Source: Candidatus Thorarchaeota archaeon (GTDB lineage Archaea; Asgardarchaeota; Thorarchaeia; Thorarchaeales; Thorarchaeaceae). From it: 64,000 bases of DNA. The notes beneath the pieces were generated by a model that was not told the origin of the DNA, did not search any database, and worked only from the letters and a program-made list of their open reading frames with translations. The first letter of the stretch is position 1; each line of letters starts with the position of its first letter. The translations under genes and the position numbers were made by a program. The stretch covers positions 385,434 to 449,433 of the forward strand of contig JAIZWL010000001.1 in the NCBI GenBank assembly GCA_021498125.1, given 5' to 3'. Shown here in pieces: positions 6,876 to 15,506 of the stretch.

Positions 6876-8687
6876 CTATTCCGCGACTGCACGATAGTAT
6901 CTCTTTTGCGCCTCAATTAGGTCATGTAAGATTTTAGTCTTGTCACCAAGTATCTTTTCATTATCTTGGAGTGTCTGTTGAGCCTCAAGAGTCTCGGATC
7001 TATAGAGATGCCTTAGTATCGAAACTATTACGTTCATATATTCCTCGCCTGTGGTCAATGCAACTTCTTGCATCTCTCTAAGAACCTTATCTATCTCCTC
7101 AGACCCATTAGGGGTACGATTCCATAATGCATTGAATATTGTGAATAGATCCTCAAATGCTTCCTTTGGCTCGTTCATGTTTTTGAATCCCGTAAGTGAG
7201 TGCCTCAGGAGATCAATCGCTCTCCCCGTCAAGTCCTCTTCATCTGTCAGAAGGGCCTCTTTTCCAGCCGTTCTGTACCAAATCGTGGCCAGTTCTGCGA
7301 TTCCTGACTCTTCATACTTCTCAGCAGTTATTACTGCCTTTTCACAAGCCACCCAGTGGAATGATGAACTTCGCTCCATGTCTCCCATATTTCGTGCAGC
7401 CTCTGCGGCTTTACTGTATAGGCGTGACGCCTCGTCAATATTATCTGCATCAGTCTCATCTTCAGCCATTTGGATATAGAGTTCGATTGCCTGTTCAAGT
7501 AGTGCTCGTGCCTCGTCATCTGAACCTGCTTCATAGAGTACTGCTGATGCCTCCTCTAATGCAATGGCTTGGTTCTCTATTTCCCCTTCTTTTTCTCTAA
7601 GGGTTGCCTGATCCCGATAATGATCTATGACTTCACTGTAGACCCCAGTTGCAGCATCGTTGTCGCCCCAGTTCTTTAGACACATTGCCTGAAATCGAAG
7701 ATACCTGTTTGCAGTATCCATATCTCCCTCCGACTGTGCCTTTCTGGCCAAGTTCTCGAACAGTTCAGCAGCCCGCTTGAATGCCCAACGTGCCTTTATC
7801 GGACTTTGGACATCAACAAACATTTTCCCCGCCTTGACAAGTAGTGGGGCAACCACCTCGGCGGGGCCCTCCATCTGCATATACGCCTCGGAGGCCTTAA
7901 TCATTGCCTTCTTTCTCGCAGTAGTCAAACGCTCCTTATCGTATATTTCCTGAGCCGCATCATATGTGTTACCCGCCTTTTCGAATTGCCCTGCCTGTTC
8001 ATATAGACTTGCAGCTTCCATGAGCAAGCGGGTTGCCTCTGCATTGTTCCCTTCCTCTTGCAGTATTTGAGCAGCTTCAGCAAGAGCTGTAGCAGCCTCT
8101 TCAAAGTTCTGTTGGGACTTTGACTCATCTGCCCACTTCTTTGCTATACGAATTGCTCGCTGCAAAATCCTCTTGCCAAGTTCTCGGTTGTCGGTCGAAT
8201 TGTATAGACGCCCGACCTTTTTCAAAATCCGAACCGTTTCGGAATATTTGCCTTCCATCTCTCGCGAGTCGGCTTCATTCTCAAGTGCATCTGCTGCTTT
8301 GACTATCAATACGTTTCTCTTATCTGTGTCCTTTTCAAAGTCGGCCGCTCTAAAGAAGTACTCAGCGGCTTTCTTGTATTCCTTCGCTTCTTCAGCAATT
8401 GTTCCGGCAAGCTCGTTAATTCTTACAATCTCTTTTCTTGTCTGACCATTCTGTTCTACTCTGATCAGCATGACCATTGCTTTTTCTAGAATGTCAAAGC
8501 ACTCCGATGCCATGTACGCATCTCTGTATACTAATGCGGCCTCTTCATAGATCTTGGCTGCTCGTTCGTATCTCTTGTGTTTTTCTAGTGTTTCAGCCGC
8601 TTTTACGAAGAGCTTTGCTGCTGTCTTACGATCTCCCTTTTCGAGTTGACTCCTTGCAAGGTTGAGTACGTCTTGGAGTGTTGTCAG
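6876..8687 (-). CDS. Large TPR/SNAP-like helical repeat protein with apparent CTG start
   Basis: About 603 aa of tandem helix-hairpin repeats in the TPR/alpha-SNAP style: A-A-x-x-[YF] signatures such as AAEYFFRAADFEK, AAQILQEEGNNAEATRLLMEAASLYEQAG and AARNMGDMERSSSFHWVACEKA. No enzymatic motif; likely a scaffold. The first ATG in frame (8513) would cut into a repeat: 58 upstream codons continue the pattern (KLFVKAAETLEKHKRYERAAKIYEEAALVY). No ATG, GTG or TTG occurs in that extension, but a CTG at 8687-8685 sits 7 bases after AGGAGGT. Hence the start chosen here. The extent is strongly supported, the CTG itself less so. Confidence 0.75.
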   Translation of the reverse strand: MTTLQDVLNLARSQLEKGDRKTAAKLFVKAAETLEKHKRYERAAKIYEEAALVYRDAYMASECFDILEKAMVMLIRVEQNGQTRKEIVRINELAGTIAEEAKEYKKAAEYFFRAADFEKDTDKRNVLIVKAADALENEADSREMEGKYSETVRILKKVGRLYNSTDNRELGKRILQRAIRIAKKWADESKSQQNFEEAATALAEAAQILQEEGNNAEATRLLMEAASLYEQAGQFEKAGNTYDAAQEIYDKERLTTARKKAMIKASEAYMQMEGPAEVVAPLLVKAGKMFVDVQSPIKARWAFKRAAELFENLARKAQSEGDMDTANRYLRFQAMCLKNWGDNDAATGVYSEVIDHYRDQATLREKEGEIENQAIALEEASAVLYEAGSDDEARALLEQAIELYIQMAEDETDADNIDEASRLYSKAAEAARNMGDMERSSSFHWVACEKAVITAEKYEESGIAELATIWYRTAGKEALLTDEEDLTGRAIDLLRHSLTGFKNMNEPKEAFEDLFTIFNALWNRTPNGSEEIDKVLREMQEVALTTGEEYMNVIVSILRHLYRSETLEAQQTLQDNEKILGDKTKILHDLIEAQKRYYRAVAE

Positions 8688-8983
8688 TAGATGAACCTCC
8701 TCGCAGCGGCTCTGCGATGTTCGATTTTACAACATGACTCATTGATAATCGTTGCTGATATTCATTATGTCCAATCTTTTCCGGCGCTATTATTTTTATA
8801 TAACGTGACCATTTACGTGCCTATTATGAAACGTTGGTACGCTATCACCTGTTATTTATTATCAGTTGTTTATCCTTATATCCATGAAGAACAAGAATTT
8901 TCTAAAGTATTGGCTCGCAAATCAGCAAAGTTTATACGTATTTTGTCTATCAATTGTTAGAGGAAGGAATTCTCATAAGAGAA

Positions 8984-10042
8984 ATGGGGCTAGTTATTCG
9001 TGTATATGATACACGAGTTGATCTAGGTCGGTCGGTCGGTCGTCATAGACGTGATTTTTTGAAACTGAGGACTGCGCTGCTTGTGATTGCAGTGTTGTCA
9101 CCATTGTGGGTTATGCCGCTCTCGGCACCTGTGGTTTCGGACGTTGTGGTGGTCATGCACCACGATAGTGCAGTGAGTACTGCTGTCCGGACTATTACGG
9201 CAAATGATCCGTCTGTGCAGGTTGTGGAATACGGTTCTTTGGAGTATGCTCTGACCATCTATCGGACGCTTGGAAGAGTTGTGTGGGTGTCACATGGTTC
9301 TGAGGACGGTATTCTAGCAGGTTCGCAGATGCTCAGTTGGCAAGCGTTCAGCAGTCGGACTCGGATGACTCCAGGGAAAGATATCGTATTGGCATGTGAT
9401 TCGGCTAAGATTAACCAATATGTGTCGATATCACAGGCAGTCGGAGTCAATGGGGCCATTGATGCGTCACTTGGCGGAATGTTTGCGGTTCTTCTTCTTA
9501 AGCCAACACAAGCAATTTTACATGATATGGCAAATCGGTTTTCCGATATTATTGCGGGATTTGTGTTGCCGCAGTTTCTTGGCACTATGCCAGCGTGGTG
9601 GATAGCAGTCAAGGCAGGATTAATGGTTCTATTTACAGGAATCTATTTCCTTTATGCTGAAGCAAAATTGCCTCAAGCAGTAGCCGAGCTCAATTATAGT
9701 CCACTTATGATTGTTACAATTGTAGCTGCAATTACAATTATATCAACAACATTATTTTACCTGCTTCAGTCTATCTATCAAAATCTTGCAGCATTTCTTG
9801 CGGTTGTTTCACCGCTTGTAAATGTTCTTGCAGGTTTGGCAATCCAACGGATAATAGGCGGTGCATTGCCTGGTGGCGCATACCTTCTTGGTCTGGCGGC
9901 TGGACGAGTTGCAGCTCTTGTTGGTTGCTCTGCATCAGTCGGGCAGCCGTGGATTCGAGCAGCTTTTGCGGCATCAGCAGCCCTATTTGCTGTAAGTATA
10001 GTAGACTTTGTAATCATTACCGTATATACATATTTGACCTAG
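8984..10042 (+). CDS. Membrane protein with caspase-like His/Cys domain
   Basis: 352 aa from ATG 8984. A hydrophobic helix near residues 28-50 is followed by an extracytoplasmic domain of about 140 aa, then five or so transmembrane helices to the C-terminus. The domain shows WVSHGSEDG (His104) and, 34 residues on, IVLACDSA (Cys138), each at the end of a hydrophobic strand. That is the His-Gly...Cys dyad pattern of the caspase fold (clan CD: CHAT, gingipain and metacaspase relatives). Protease activity is inferred, not shown. A TATA-like TTTATACG at 8931 agrees with this start. A GGTC tetranucleotide repeat lies in the N-terminal codons. Followed 22 bases later by another membrane gene. Confidence 0.7.
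   Translation: MGLVIRVYDTRVDLGRSVGRHRRDFLKLRTALLVIAVLSPLWVMPLSAPVVSDVVVVMHHDSAVSTAVRTITANDPSVQVVEYGSLEYALTIYRTLGRVVWVSHGSEDGILAGSQMLSWQAFSSRTRMTPGKDIVLACDSAKINQYVSISQAVGVNGAIDASLGGMFAVLLLKPTQAILHDMANRFSDIIAGFVLPQFLGTMPAWWIAVKAGLMVLFTGIYFLYAEAKLPQAVAELNYSPLMIVTIVAAITIISTTLFYLLQSIYQNLAAFLAVVSPLVNVLAGLAIQRIIGGALPGGAYLLGLAAGRVAALVGCSASVGQPWIRAAFAASAALFAVSIVDFVIITVYTYLT
9026..9041 (+). repeat. GGTC tetranucleotide repeat, four copies, in coding sequence
   Basis: Four perfect tandem copies of GGTC lie 14 codons inside the caspase-like membrane protein gene, before its first transmembrane helix. A 4-bp slippage here would change frame. Confidence 0.8.
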
Positions 10043-10064
10043 ACTATTATGAGGTGCAAGACTA

Positions 10065-10799
10065 ATGACCCCTACTAACCAAGAACAAATTCGGTTGGCA
10101 CTTCCAGTAGATAGTTGGTACATGGTACTAATTGCACAACTAGTGCTCCTGCACAGTGTAGGGGTCATTGTTCTTGCCATTATTGATCCGAGTGGAACTA
10201 CGACCGTGTTTGGTCTCTTGGTAGTCTTTCTGGAATTGTGTATATTTGCTGTTGTCTTAAAGTGGCTTGCACTACGCAATAAAGTCGCTATATGGGGCGG
10301 TACCGCCGTGTTGATGCTGGCCCAGACCGAACAGAGTGGTCCTGAACAGAGTAAAAATATCACGAGAGCTGCTCTTATTCCTCTTGAGAGATCACGAATT
10401 GGAATTCCAGCTGCGACTGTTCCATTGGTTGTTGCTCTAATCACATCTGTGGTTGTTGTTCTCAGGATCGGAATCACGGATGTTTCTGGGCCTGATGGAT
10501 TTTCTGTAATGTTGTTAGTATCGCTTGTCGGTCTGTTATTTTCTGCTGGTCTTGCTATTATGGAAAATTGGTATATTCGCACTAGTAAACGGATCAGGAG
10601 TCTTTCATCGGAACAGATAATCTCACGCTACAGTATGGGACATGGGATGTCAAGGTATATTCTTACTGACCTTGAAGAGCAACTAGAACAGCCAGATGGC
10701 ATGCAACAACGAGTTGGGTCATTACCACTACCTCTTGGACTGTTTCTGTTGCAGATGGTGGTATGGATCATTTTACTTGCTATTTTCCTACACGTGTGA
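10065..10799 (+). CDS. Hypothetical polytopic membrane protein
   Basis: 244 aa, not recognised. Five hydrophobic helices: two N-terminal (about 20-42 and 48-70), two central (about 122-142 and 152-173) and one at the C-terminus. Between them lie soluble loops, one with a charged RTSKRIRSLSSEQIISRYSMGHGMSRYIL stretch that could be a cytoplasmic arm. ATG 10065 lies 22 bases after the caspase-like gene, so the pair is probably one transcript and may work together. Codon use is AT-rich like that of its partner. No homologous family can be named. Confidence 0.6.
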   Translation: MTPTNQEQIRLALPVDSWYMVLIAQLVLLHSVGVIVLAIIDPSGTTTVFGLLVVFLELCIFAVVLKWLALRNKVAIWGGTAVLMLAQTEQSGPEQSKNITRAALIPLERSRIGIPAATVPLVVALITSVVVVLRIGITDVSGPDGFSVMLLVSLVGLLFSAGLAIMENWYIRTSKRIRSLSSEQIISRYSMGHGMSRYILTDLEEQLEQPDGMQQRVGSLPLPLGLFLLQMVVWIILLAIFLHV

Positions 10800-11283
10800 G
10801 GTATAAATGATTAGTACGTGGAAATCTTCGCGTATTATTGAATTACATGAGTTCAAATACTGGTAATTACGAGTCAAATATTGGTATATACAGCAGATGA
10901 AATGCATGTTACAGATGCAATGTTGATGTTTATTGATTGTTGTAGTCATTATCACTGATTTGTGATGGCAATTGAATGTGGGCTGATTACACGAGAAAAA
11001 ATAATAAACCGCGAACTAATATTCTGATATATTCGCACAAGCATCAATACTTTGAGTTTGTGGGATTTTGCTTGGTCAATAGGTTTTCTTTTGATAGGTA
11101 TGATTACTGAAAAAAGATTGACACGAGTTTCAGGAGAGTGTTATTTTCACAGATTATATGTTCTATTGTAATTCTCTGACAGCAGCAATATATTATTGTT
11201 ATTATTCCCAGAACAAGTTCTTAGGCTCAATACACTAAAATACCATTTCGTTGATAACATACCCACAGGCAAGGGAGCCCCAA
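10800..11283. other. AT-rich intergenic stretch with no recognisable gene
   Basis: About 480 bases with no ORF of convincing codon use on either strand and no stable RNA fold that I could follow. It is clearly AT-richer than the flanking genes. The right end holds a TATA-like CTAAAATA at 11234-11242 that suits the next gene. Confidence 0.6.
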
Positions 11284-12393
11284 TTGAGCGGAAGCGAAAA
11301 TCGAACTGGCTTGGGTCTAATAGGGACTGGTAACATTGGGAGAACTCACCTCATCGGGATTTCTTCTCTTATTGCTGCTGGACTTGTTGATGTTGATCTT
11401 GTAGCGCTCTGCGATACGGACAAGCAGTCTTTGAAATCCGCTGCTGAGTTATTTGAGGTCCCAACAACATATACCGATTATGCTAATCTTATTACCGATG
11501 ATAATGTCGATATAGTCTATGTCTGTACTCCCACCAATCGCCATCCGGATATTGTGAAGGCTGCGGCGCGTGCTGGCAAATCCGTCTTTTGTGAAAAACC
11601 ACTGGCTCATAGTTGTCCTCAAGCACGAGATATGTTGGCTGTGACTCAGGATGCTGGAGTCCATGCGGGTGTTGATCTAGTCCTTCGGTATGATCAGTAT
11701 CTGCTCTATGCGCGAGAGCTGCTGAAACAGCATGATTTTGGCAATCCTATGCTTGTTCACATACGCGATGATCAACGATTTCCCGTAGATTATATTTATT
11801 ATTCTCGATGGCGTGGGGACAAATCAATAGCCGGTGGTGGAACCCTCATCGAGCATAGTATCCATGATGTGGATCTGCTGGTCTGGTTGCTGGGTAAGGT
11901 CAGTGATGTGTATGCTCGTGTAGGTTTCTATGCAGGGCGTGAGGTCGAAGACATGGCCTCGCTGAGTCTTCACCACAAGAATGGAGCGATCAGTACTATT
12001 GACTCGATCTGGCATTGGGTTGAGCGACCTAATGAACGCTATATCGAGCTCTTCTACGAGAAGGGCTACATTGGGATTCGATTAGAGTCGGGACAGCGAT
12101 TTCTTGAATATCAACTTCAGGATTCTCCACCTATCAAGGTGAGCGCGGAAAAGGCTAATCATGCGCTTCTTCGTCAGCTCGGTCTCGATGGCACGGGTCT
12201 TTCAGCCGATGCTCTTGAAGCATTGACCGCGGTGGGGACTGAGAGGTATGCAGCATTGAGCTATGCATTTCTAAATGCGATTAAACACAATCAGCAACCG
12301 ACCCCAAGTTTTTTGGATGCGATCACTGCTCATAATATTGTGGACGCCGCATACGAGTCCGCAAATCTCGGACGGCCTGTTGACATACTATGA
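11284..12393 (+). CDS. Gfo/Idh/MocA family NAD(P)-dependent oxidoreductase
   Basis: Rossmann N-terminal domain with GLIGTGNIGRTHL (dinucleotide-binding GxGxxG-like turn), the family's EKPLA motif in VFCEKPLAHS, then the alpha/beta C-terminal domain with GGGTLIEHSIHDVDLLVWL, whose His-x-x-x-Asp is the usual catalytic/substrate site. About 370 aa, standard. Family members oxidise sugars, inositols or cyclitols; the substrate here is unknown. TTG 11284 is preferred over TTG 11251, because AGGGAG precedes it and the TATA-like element at 11234-11242 would start transcription after 11251. The following FAD enzyme is on the same strand. Confidence 0.92.
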   Translation: MSGSENRTGLGLIGTGNIGRTHLIGISSLIAAGLVDVDLVALCDTDKQSLKSAAELFEVPTTYTDYANLITDDNVDIVYVCTPTNRHPDIVKAAARAGKSVFCEKPLAHSCPQARDMLAVTQDAGVHAGVDLVLRYDQYLLYARELLKQHDFGNPMLVHIRDDQRFPVDYIYYSRWRGDKSIAGGGTLIEHSIHDVDLLVWLLGKVSDVYARVGFYAGREVEDMASLSLHHKNGAISTIDSIWHWVERPNERYIELFYEKGYIGIRLESGQRFLEYQLQDSPPIKVSAEKANHALLRQLGLDGTGLSADALEALTAVGTERYAALSYAFLNAIKHNQQPTPSFLDAITAHNIVDAAYESANLGRPVDIL

Positions 12394-12461
12394 TCTCCTG
12401 TCAGTTATTCCATGTCGCTATGCTTAAGAACAAACTAGAGCGTGTCAGGTAGGTTGTGGCC

Positions 12462-13829
12462 ATGCACGAAATCTTCATCGATCGAGTTGATCCTTCTGAC
12501 TATGACGTACTAGTCGCAGGCGGTGGCGCTGGTGGGCTTCTCACCTCTCTGGCCCTCTCGGCAGAGGGAAAGCGTGTTCTCATCATTGAGAAGGGTGATC
12601 GCCTTGGAGGTGTCTGGTATGGATACTGGGTCGATGGCTATCGCGTAGATCATGGTCTTCATGTCATCACTCGCGTCACTCGGGGGGCCTTCACTCAATT
12701 TATGCGGACCTATCTCCCGCAGCCTCCTGAATTTATCCTTCATGATGGATGGTTCTTCAGGGTTCATGATCGTGTGGGCACTATTCCCACAAGTGTTGGG
12801 CAGACTCTTCGATGGCCACTCACCGGTATGCGTGGGCGTCTTGGGCTGGCCAAGATCGGCGCGAAGATAAAGACCATGAAGCTTGAAGAGATGAAAAAGT
12901 ACAAGGATATTACATTTCTAGAATTCATGCGGCAAAAGAATGCTCTTTACCAGCCGATGCTTGATGTCATGCAGAGTGCGATCTATATGGCTGCTGGGGT
13001 GGGGGTTGATGAGGCCTCTGCATATGAAGCGCTCCGAACACTCAAAGACACCGACAAAGAGACCTCTAAACTCACAACCATCAAGAAACTGCTCTTTGGC
13101 TCTTCCGAATACGATGAAGGGTATGTTGTTGGTGGGATGGAGGCATTGGTGCAAAAAGTGGTCGATCAGATCAATGGCGACTACCTCTTGAACACACCTG
13201 TTGAGAAAATTACTGAGCGAGATGGTCATGTCGTCGGAGTCACCGCTGGTGGTGTTGATCTTGCTCATAATCGTGTTGTCAGTAATATTCCTCTCTGGTC
13301 CATGCCTTCTATCATCCAGTCTGATAACACTCATGTTCATGACTTCTTTGAGCGATGGAGCCACATGCGTGTTACTCGTGGTGTCACTCTCTGGTTAGGA
13401 CTTGATGAGGTAGTCATTGGCGATCGCAAGTCGCGTGTCATAGTCCATCCCAATCCAAATCGCTGGATCGTATCAGTCTCAAGTTTTGACCCATCTTGCG
13501 CTCCTGAAGGAAAAGAATTGGTGGCGATTGCCATGATGGCCTTGGAAGGAAAGAGCCTCCAAGAACATGTTGAGATCATGAAGAGCCATGGTTTTGAGAA
13601 GTATCATGGTGACGTGTTGGATCATATTGAGATGGAGCATCCACAGACCTCGTATGCTACTCGTGCCGCGCTCATCCCCGGGCAGACCGACCTTGACCGT
13701 CCTGGCCCCCGAACTCCTATCAAGGGTTTCTATATTGTGGGGACTGATACTGCTGGATCTGGTGTGGGATTGCAACAGGCCGCCAATTCGGCTCAAGGTG
13801 TAGTCACAGCATTGAAACAAGATACGTGA
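12462..13829 (+). CDS. Phytoene-desaturase-like FAD-dependent oxidoreductase
   Basis: 455-aa NAD(P)/FAD-dependent amine-oxidase-fold enzyme. The N-terminal dinucleotide-binding motif VLVAGGGAGGLLTSLALSAEGKRVLIIEK and the downstream GGVWYGYWVDGYRVDHGLHV resemble the CrtI/carotenoid isomerase group; the C-terminus has the second FAD contact in GFYIVGTDTAGSGVGLQQAANSAQ. Likely works on an isoprenoid or lipid double bond; geranylgeranyl side-chain chemistry is one possibility, but no carotenoid genes are nearby. ATG 12462 has AGGT 8-11 bases upstream. It may share a transcript with the preceding Gfo/Idh/MocA gene (68-base gap). Confidence 0.88.
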   Translation: MHEIFIDRVDPSDYDVLVAGGGAGGLLTSLALSAEGKRVLIIEKGDRLGGVWYGYWVDGYRVDHGLHVITRVTRGAFTQFMRTYLPQPPEFILHDGWFFRVHDRVGTIPTSVGQTLRWPLTGMRGRLGLAKIGAKIKTMKLEEMKKYKDITFLEFMRQKNALYQPMLDVMQSAIYMAAGVGVDEASAYEALRTLKDTDKETSKLTTIKKLLFGSSEYDEGYVVGGMEALVQKVVDQINGDYLLNTPVEKITERDGHVVGVTAGGVDLAHNRVVSNIPLWSMPSIIQSDNTHVHDFFERWSHMRVTRGVTLWLGLDEVVIGDRKSRVIVHPNPNRWIVSVSSFDPSCAPEGKELVAIAMMALEGKSLQEHVEIMKSHGFEKYHGDVLDHIEMEHPQTSYATRAALIPGQTDLDRPGPRTPIKGFYIVGTDTAGSGVGLQQAANSAQGVVTALKQDT

Positions 13830-13834
13830 TCTGG

Positions 13835-13843
13835 TTAAATATA
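13835..13843 (+). promoter_or_regulatory. TATA box of the porC gene
   Basis: TTAAATATA lies about 30 bases before a predicted start near 13867, leaving a 5' leader of about 70 bases that contains the large inverted repeat at 13897-13919. Confidence 0.5.
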
Positions 13844-13896
13844 CCGTCACTTTCTTAGACGCAACGAAAAGGTTTTACATCATGATATGCGTGTTG

Positions 13897-13919
13897 CAAT
13901 TGACCAAACTGGTCAATTG
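13897..13919. promoter_or_regulatory. Perfect 10-3-10 inverted repeat, candidate operator of porC
   Basis: CAATTGACCA-aac-TGGTCAATTG is a perfect 23-base dyad ending 16 bases before the porC start codon. It lies between the TATA box and the gene, where a bound repressor would block elongation or initiation; as RNA it would form a 10-bp hairpin near the ribosome binding site. The bound factor is unknown. Confidence 0.6.
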
Positions 13920-13935
13920 ACTAGGAGTCCTAATA

Positions 13936-14493
13936 ATGCCAGTTATTGAAATCCGATGGCACGGCAGAGGTGGACAAGGCGGAGTGACCTCCGCAGAGCT
14001 GTTGGCTAAGGCCGCCTATTATGACGGATACAAAGGTGTACAAGCGTTCCCCTACTTTGGTGCAGAACGTCGCGGGGCACCTGTAAAGGCCTTCACAAGA
14101 ATCTCAGACCGGGAAATCAATGTCCGGAGCCAGATCTACGAACCCGATATTGTTGCAGTATTAGACCCAGGAATTGTTGACCTCATTGATGTCACTGAGG
14201 GTCTCAAAGATGATGGGAAGATCATCATCAATACTCACAAACGCCCTGACGAATTTCATTTCGAGCGTGGTCATGTCTATACTTATGATGGAACTGGGAT
14301 TGCCCTCAAACATGGCCTTCTTGTTGCTGGTCTCCCTGTTGTTAATACTACTATGCTTGGTGCCTTTGCTAAGGCTACTGGCTTGGTCAAACTTGAGACC
14401 GTTCAAAAGGTGATCATGGAGAAATGGCCTGGCAAGGTTGGCGAGAAGAATGCGAAAGGTGCCAAGGAAGCCTATGACTTCTGCATAGATTAA
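13936..14493 (+). CDS. porC: 2-oxoacid:ferredoxin oxidoreductase gamma subunit (PorC-like)
   Basis: 185-aa gamma subunit of pyruvate (or a related 2-oxoacid) ferredoxin oxidoreductase. Clear motifs: IRWHGRGGQGGVTSAELLA at the N-terminus, FPYFGAERRGAPVKAFTRI near residue 40 and VNTTMLGAFAKATGLV near residue 135. The enzyme decarboxylates 2-oxoacids to acyl-CoA with reduction of ferredoxin. The alpha, beta and delta subunit genes that normally follow are absent: the next gene is on the opposite strand. ATG 13936 has AGGAG at 13922. The exact 2-oxoacid cannot be read from the gamma subunit. Confidence 0.92.
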   Translation: MPVIEIRWHGRGGQGGVTSAELLAKAAYYDGYKGVQAFPYFGAERRGAPVKAFTRISDREINVRSQIYEPDIVAVLDPGIVDLIDVTEGLKDDGKIIINTHKRPDEFHFERGHVYTYDGTGIALKHGLLVAGLPVVNTTMLGAFAKATGLVKLETVQKVIMEKWPGKVGEKNAKGAKEAYDFCID

Positions 14494-14509
14494 ATAAAAT
14501 ACGAGTCGT

Positions 14510-14536
14510 GTCGGAAGCAAGCAATTAGCCTCCGAC
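14510..14536 (+). terminator. Terminator-like hairpin after porC
   Basis: GTCGGA-a-GC ... GC-c-TCCGAC forms an 8-bp stem with one internal mismatch and a 9-base loop, 17 bases after the porC stop, followed by a pyrimidine-rich and then T-rich run. Confidence 0.5.
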
Positions 14537-14619
14537 GCAGGCTCTCTCTTTGGAATTTTATTTCATGGAAGATTTTTCTGTTACCTGTTTGTTATAGTGG
14601 TGTTTCTTGATTCCTTCTT

Positions 14620-15396
14620 TTATCCGTACATTCCCTCATAGCTTGGTGTTGAGGGTCCTACGGCCGGGCGTTTCATACCTTGTACCTGTTGGGCCATCTC
14701 TTCCATCTTCTTGCGGATTTGATCTGCACTCTCAACAAGTTCACTGACATCAATGTTGAATGCATATAGCCGGTTGAGTGCTTCAAGGAGTTGCACGGCG
14801 CCCTCTGGATCAGGAATGACCGCTATTGCTGGTGTCAGAAGCGCGAAACCTACCATATCCCTGCATAAGGTCTCTGAGAGAATGGACCCCGCAATTCCTG
14901 TTATGAGACCTTTTTTGAACATCTCAAGTTGCGAGTCCTTTGAGAGTTCTGCGATCTTCTCCTCCTCAGCCGCATAGAGAACCTTACGGTCCTTTGGGAG
15001 GCCTTGGACTGGAATGCCATCAAGAATAACGGTTTCCTTCACACCTATCTGTGCAGCCCAATCAAGAATGGCCGAGCTGACAGCATACATTCCGTTTTCC
15101 GCAACTGGTAACTCGGTCGTGACCACAATCAGGTTACGTTTCTCGTGACCATAGATGCGAAATGGGTGTCTCAGCCTGCCATCCATAAAAATCGCGGCGG
15201 ACGGAATGTACCTCGATCGCACATGCGCAATCTCGGTCATCTCAAATTGCTCAATGATGGTATTGGCAGCCATTATCCCGACAACACCTGCACTGGGGAA
15301 GCAGCACACAAGTAGGGGATTGTCGAGATCAATAGTTTTTGTTTGGACTACCTTCGCTTCGGGATATCCTAAGACACTGGAACTTTGTTCTTCCAT
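14620..15396 (-). CDS. PAC2 family proteasome assembly chaperone-like protein
   Basis: 258-aa PAC2-fold protein related to archaeal PbaB and eukaryotic PAC1/PAC2. Family features: LLVCCFPSAGVVGIMAANTII at residues 28-48, then VVTTELPVAENGMYAVSSAILDWA, ETVILDGIPV and a C-terminal helical coiled stretch (residues 215-245) before a flexible tail ending EGMYG. PbaB-type proteins bind the 20S proteasome through C-terminal residues; whether this tail does so is uncertain because it lacks a clean HbYX ending. ATG start at 15396. Single gene between convergent and divergent neighbours. Confidence 0.88.
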   Translation of the reverse strand: MEEQSSSVLGYPEAKVVQTKTIDLDNPLLVCCFPSAGVVGIMAANTIIEQFEMTEIAHVRSRYIPSAAIFMDGRLRHPFRIYGHEKRNLIVVTTELPVAENGMYAVSSAILDWAAQIGVKETVILDGIPVQGLPKDRKVLYAAEEEKIAELSKDSQLEMFKKGLITGIAGSILSETLCRDMVGFALLTPAIAVIPDPEGAVQLLEALNRLYAFNIDVSELVESADQIRKKMEEMAQQVQGMKRPAVGPSTPSYEGMYG

Positions 15397-15506
15397 TTTG
15401 ATACGCCCATCTCAGTGGTATGCATTTAGTCCGATATTAACATTGAGTCGTAGTCAATTAACGGTGAGTTTGTAAGGCTTCGTGTGCATCACTACTATTG
15501 ATTCTA

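Noticed and set aside
8691-8960. Plus-strand ORF of 89 aa between the TPR and caspase-like genes
   Set aside because: Composition is unlike the real genes (many Ile/Tyr/Leu without domain pattern), it covers both promoters, including the TATA-like sites, and has no proper Shine-Dalgarno start.
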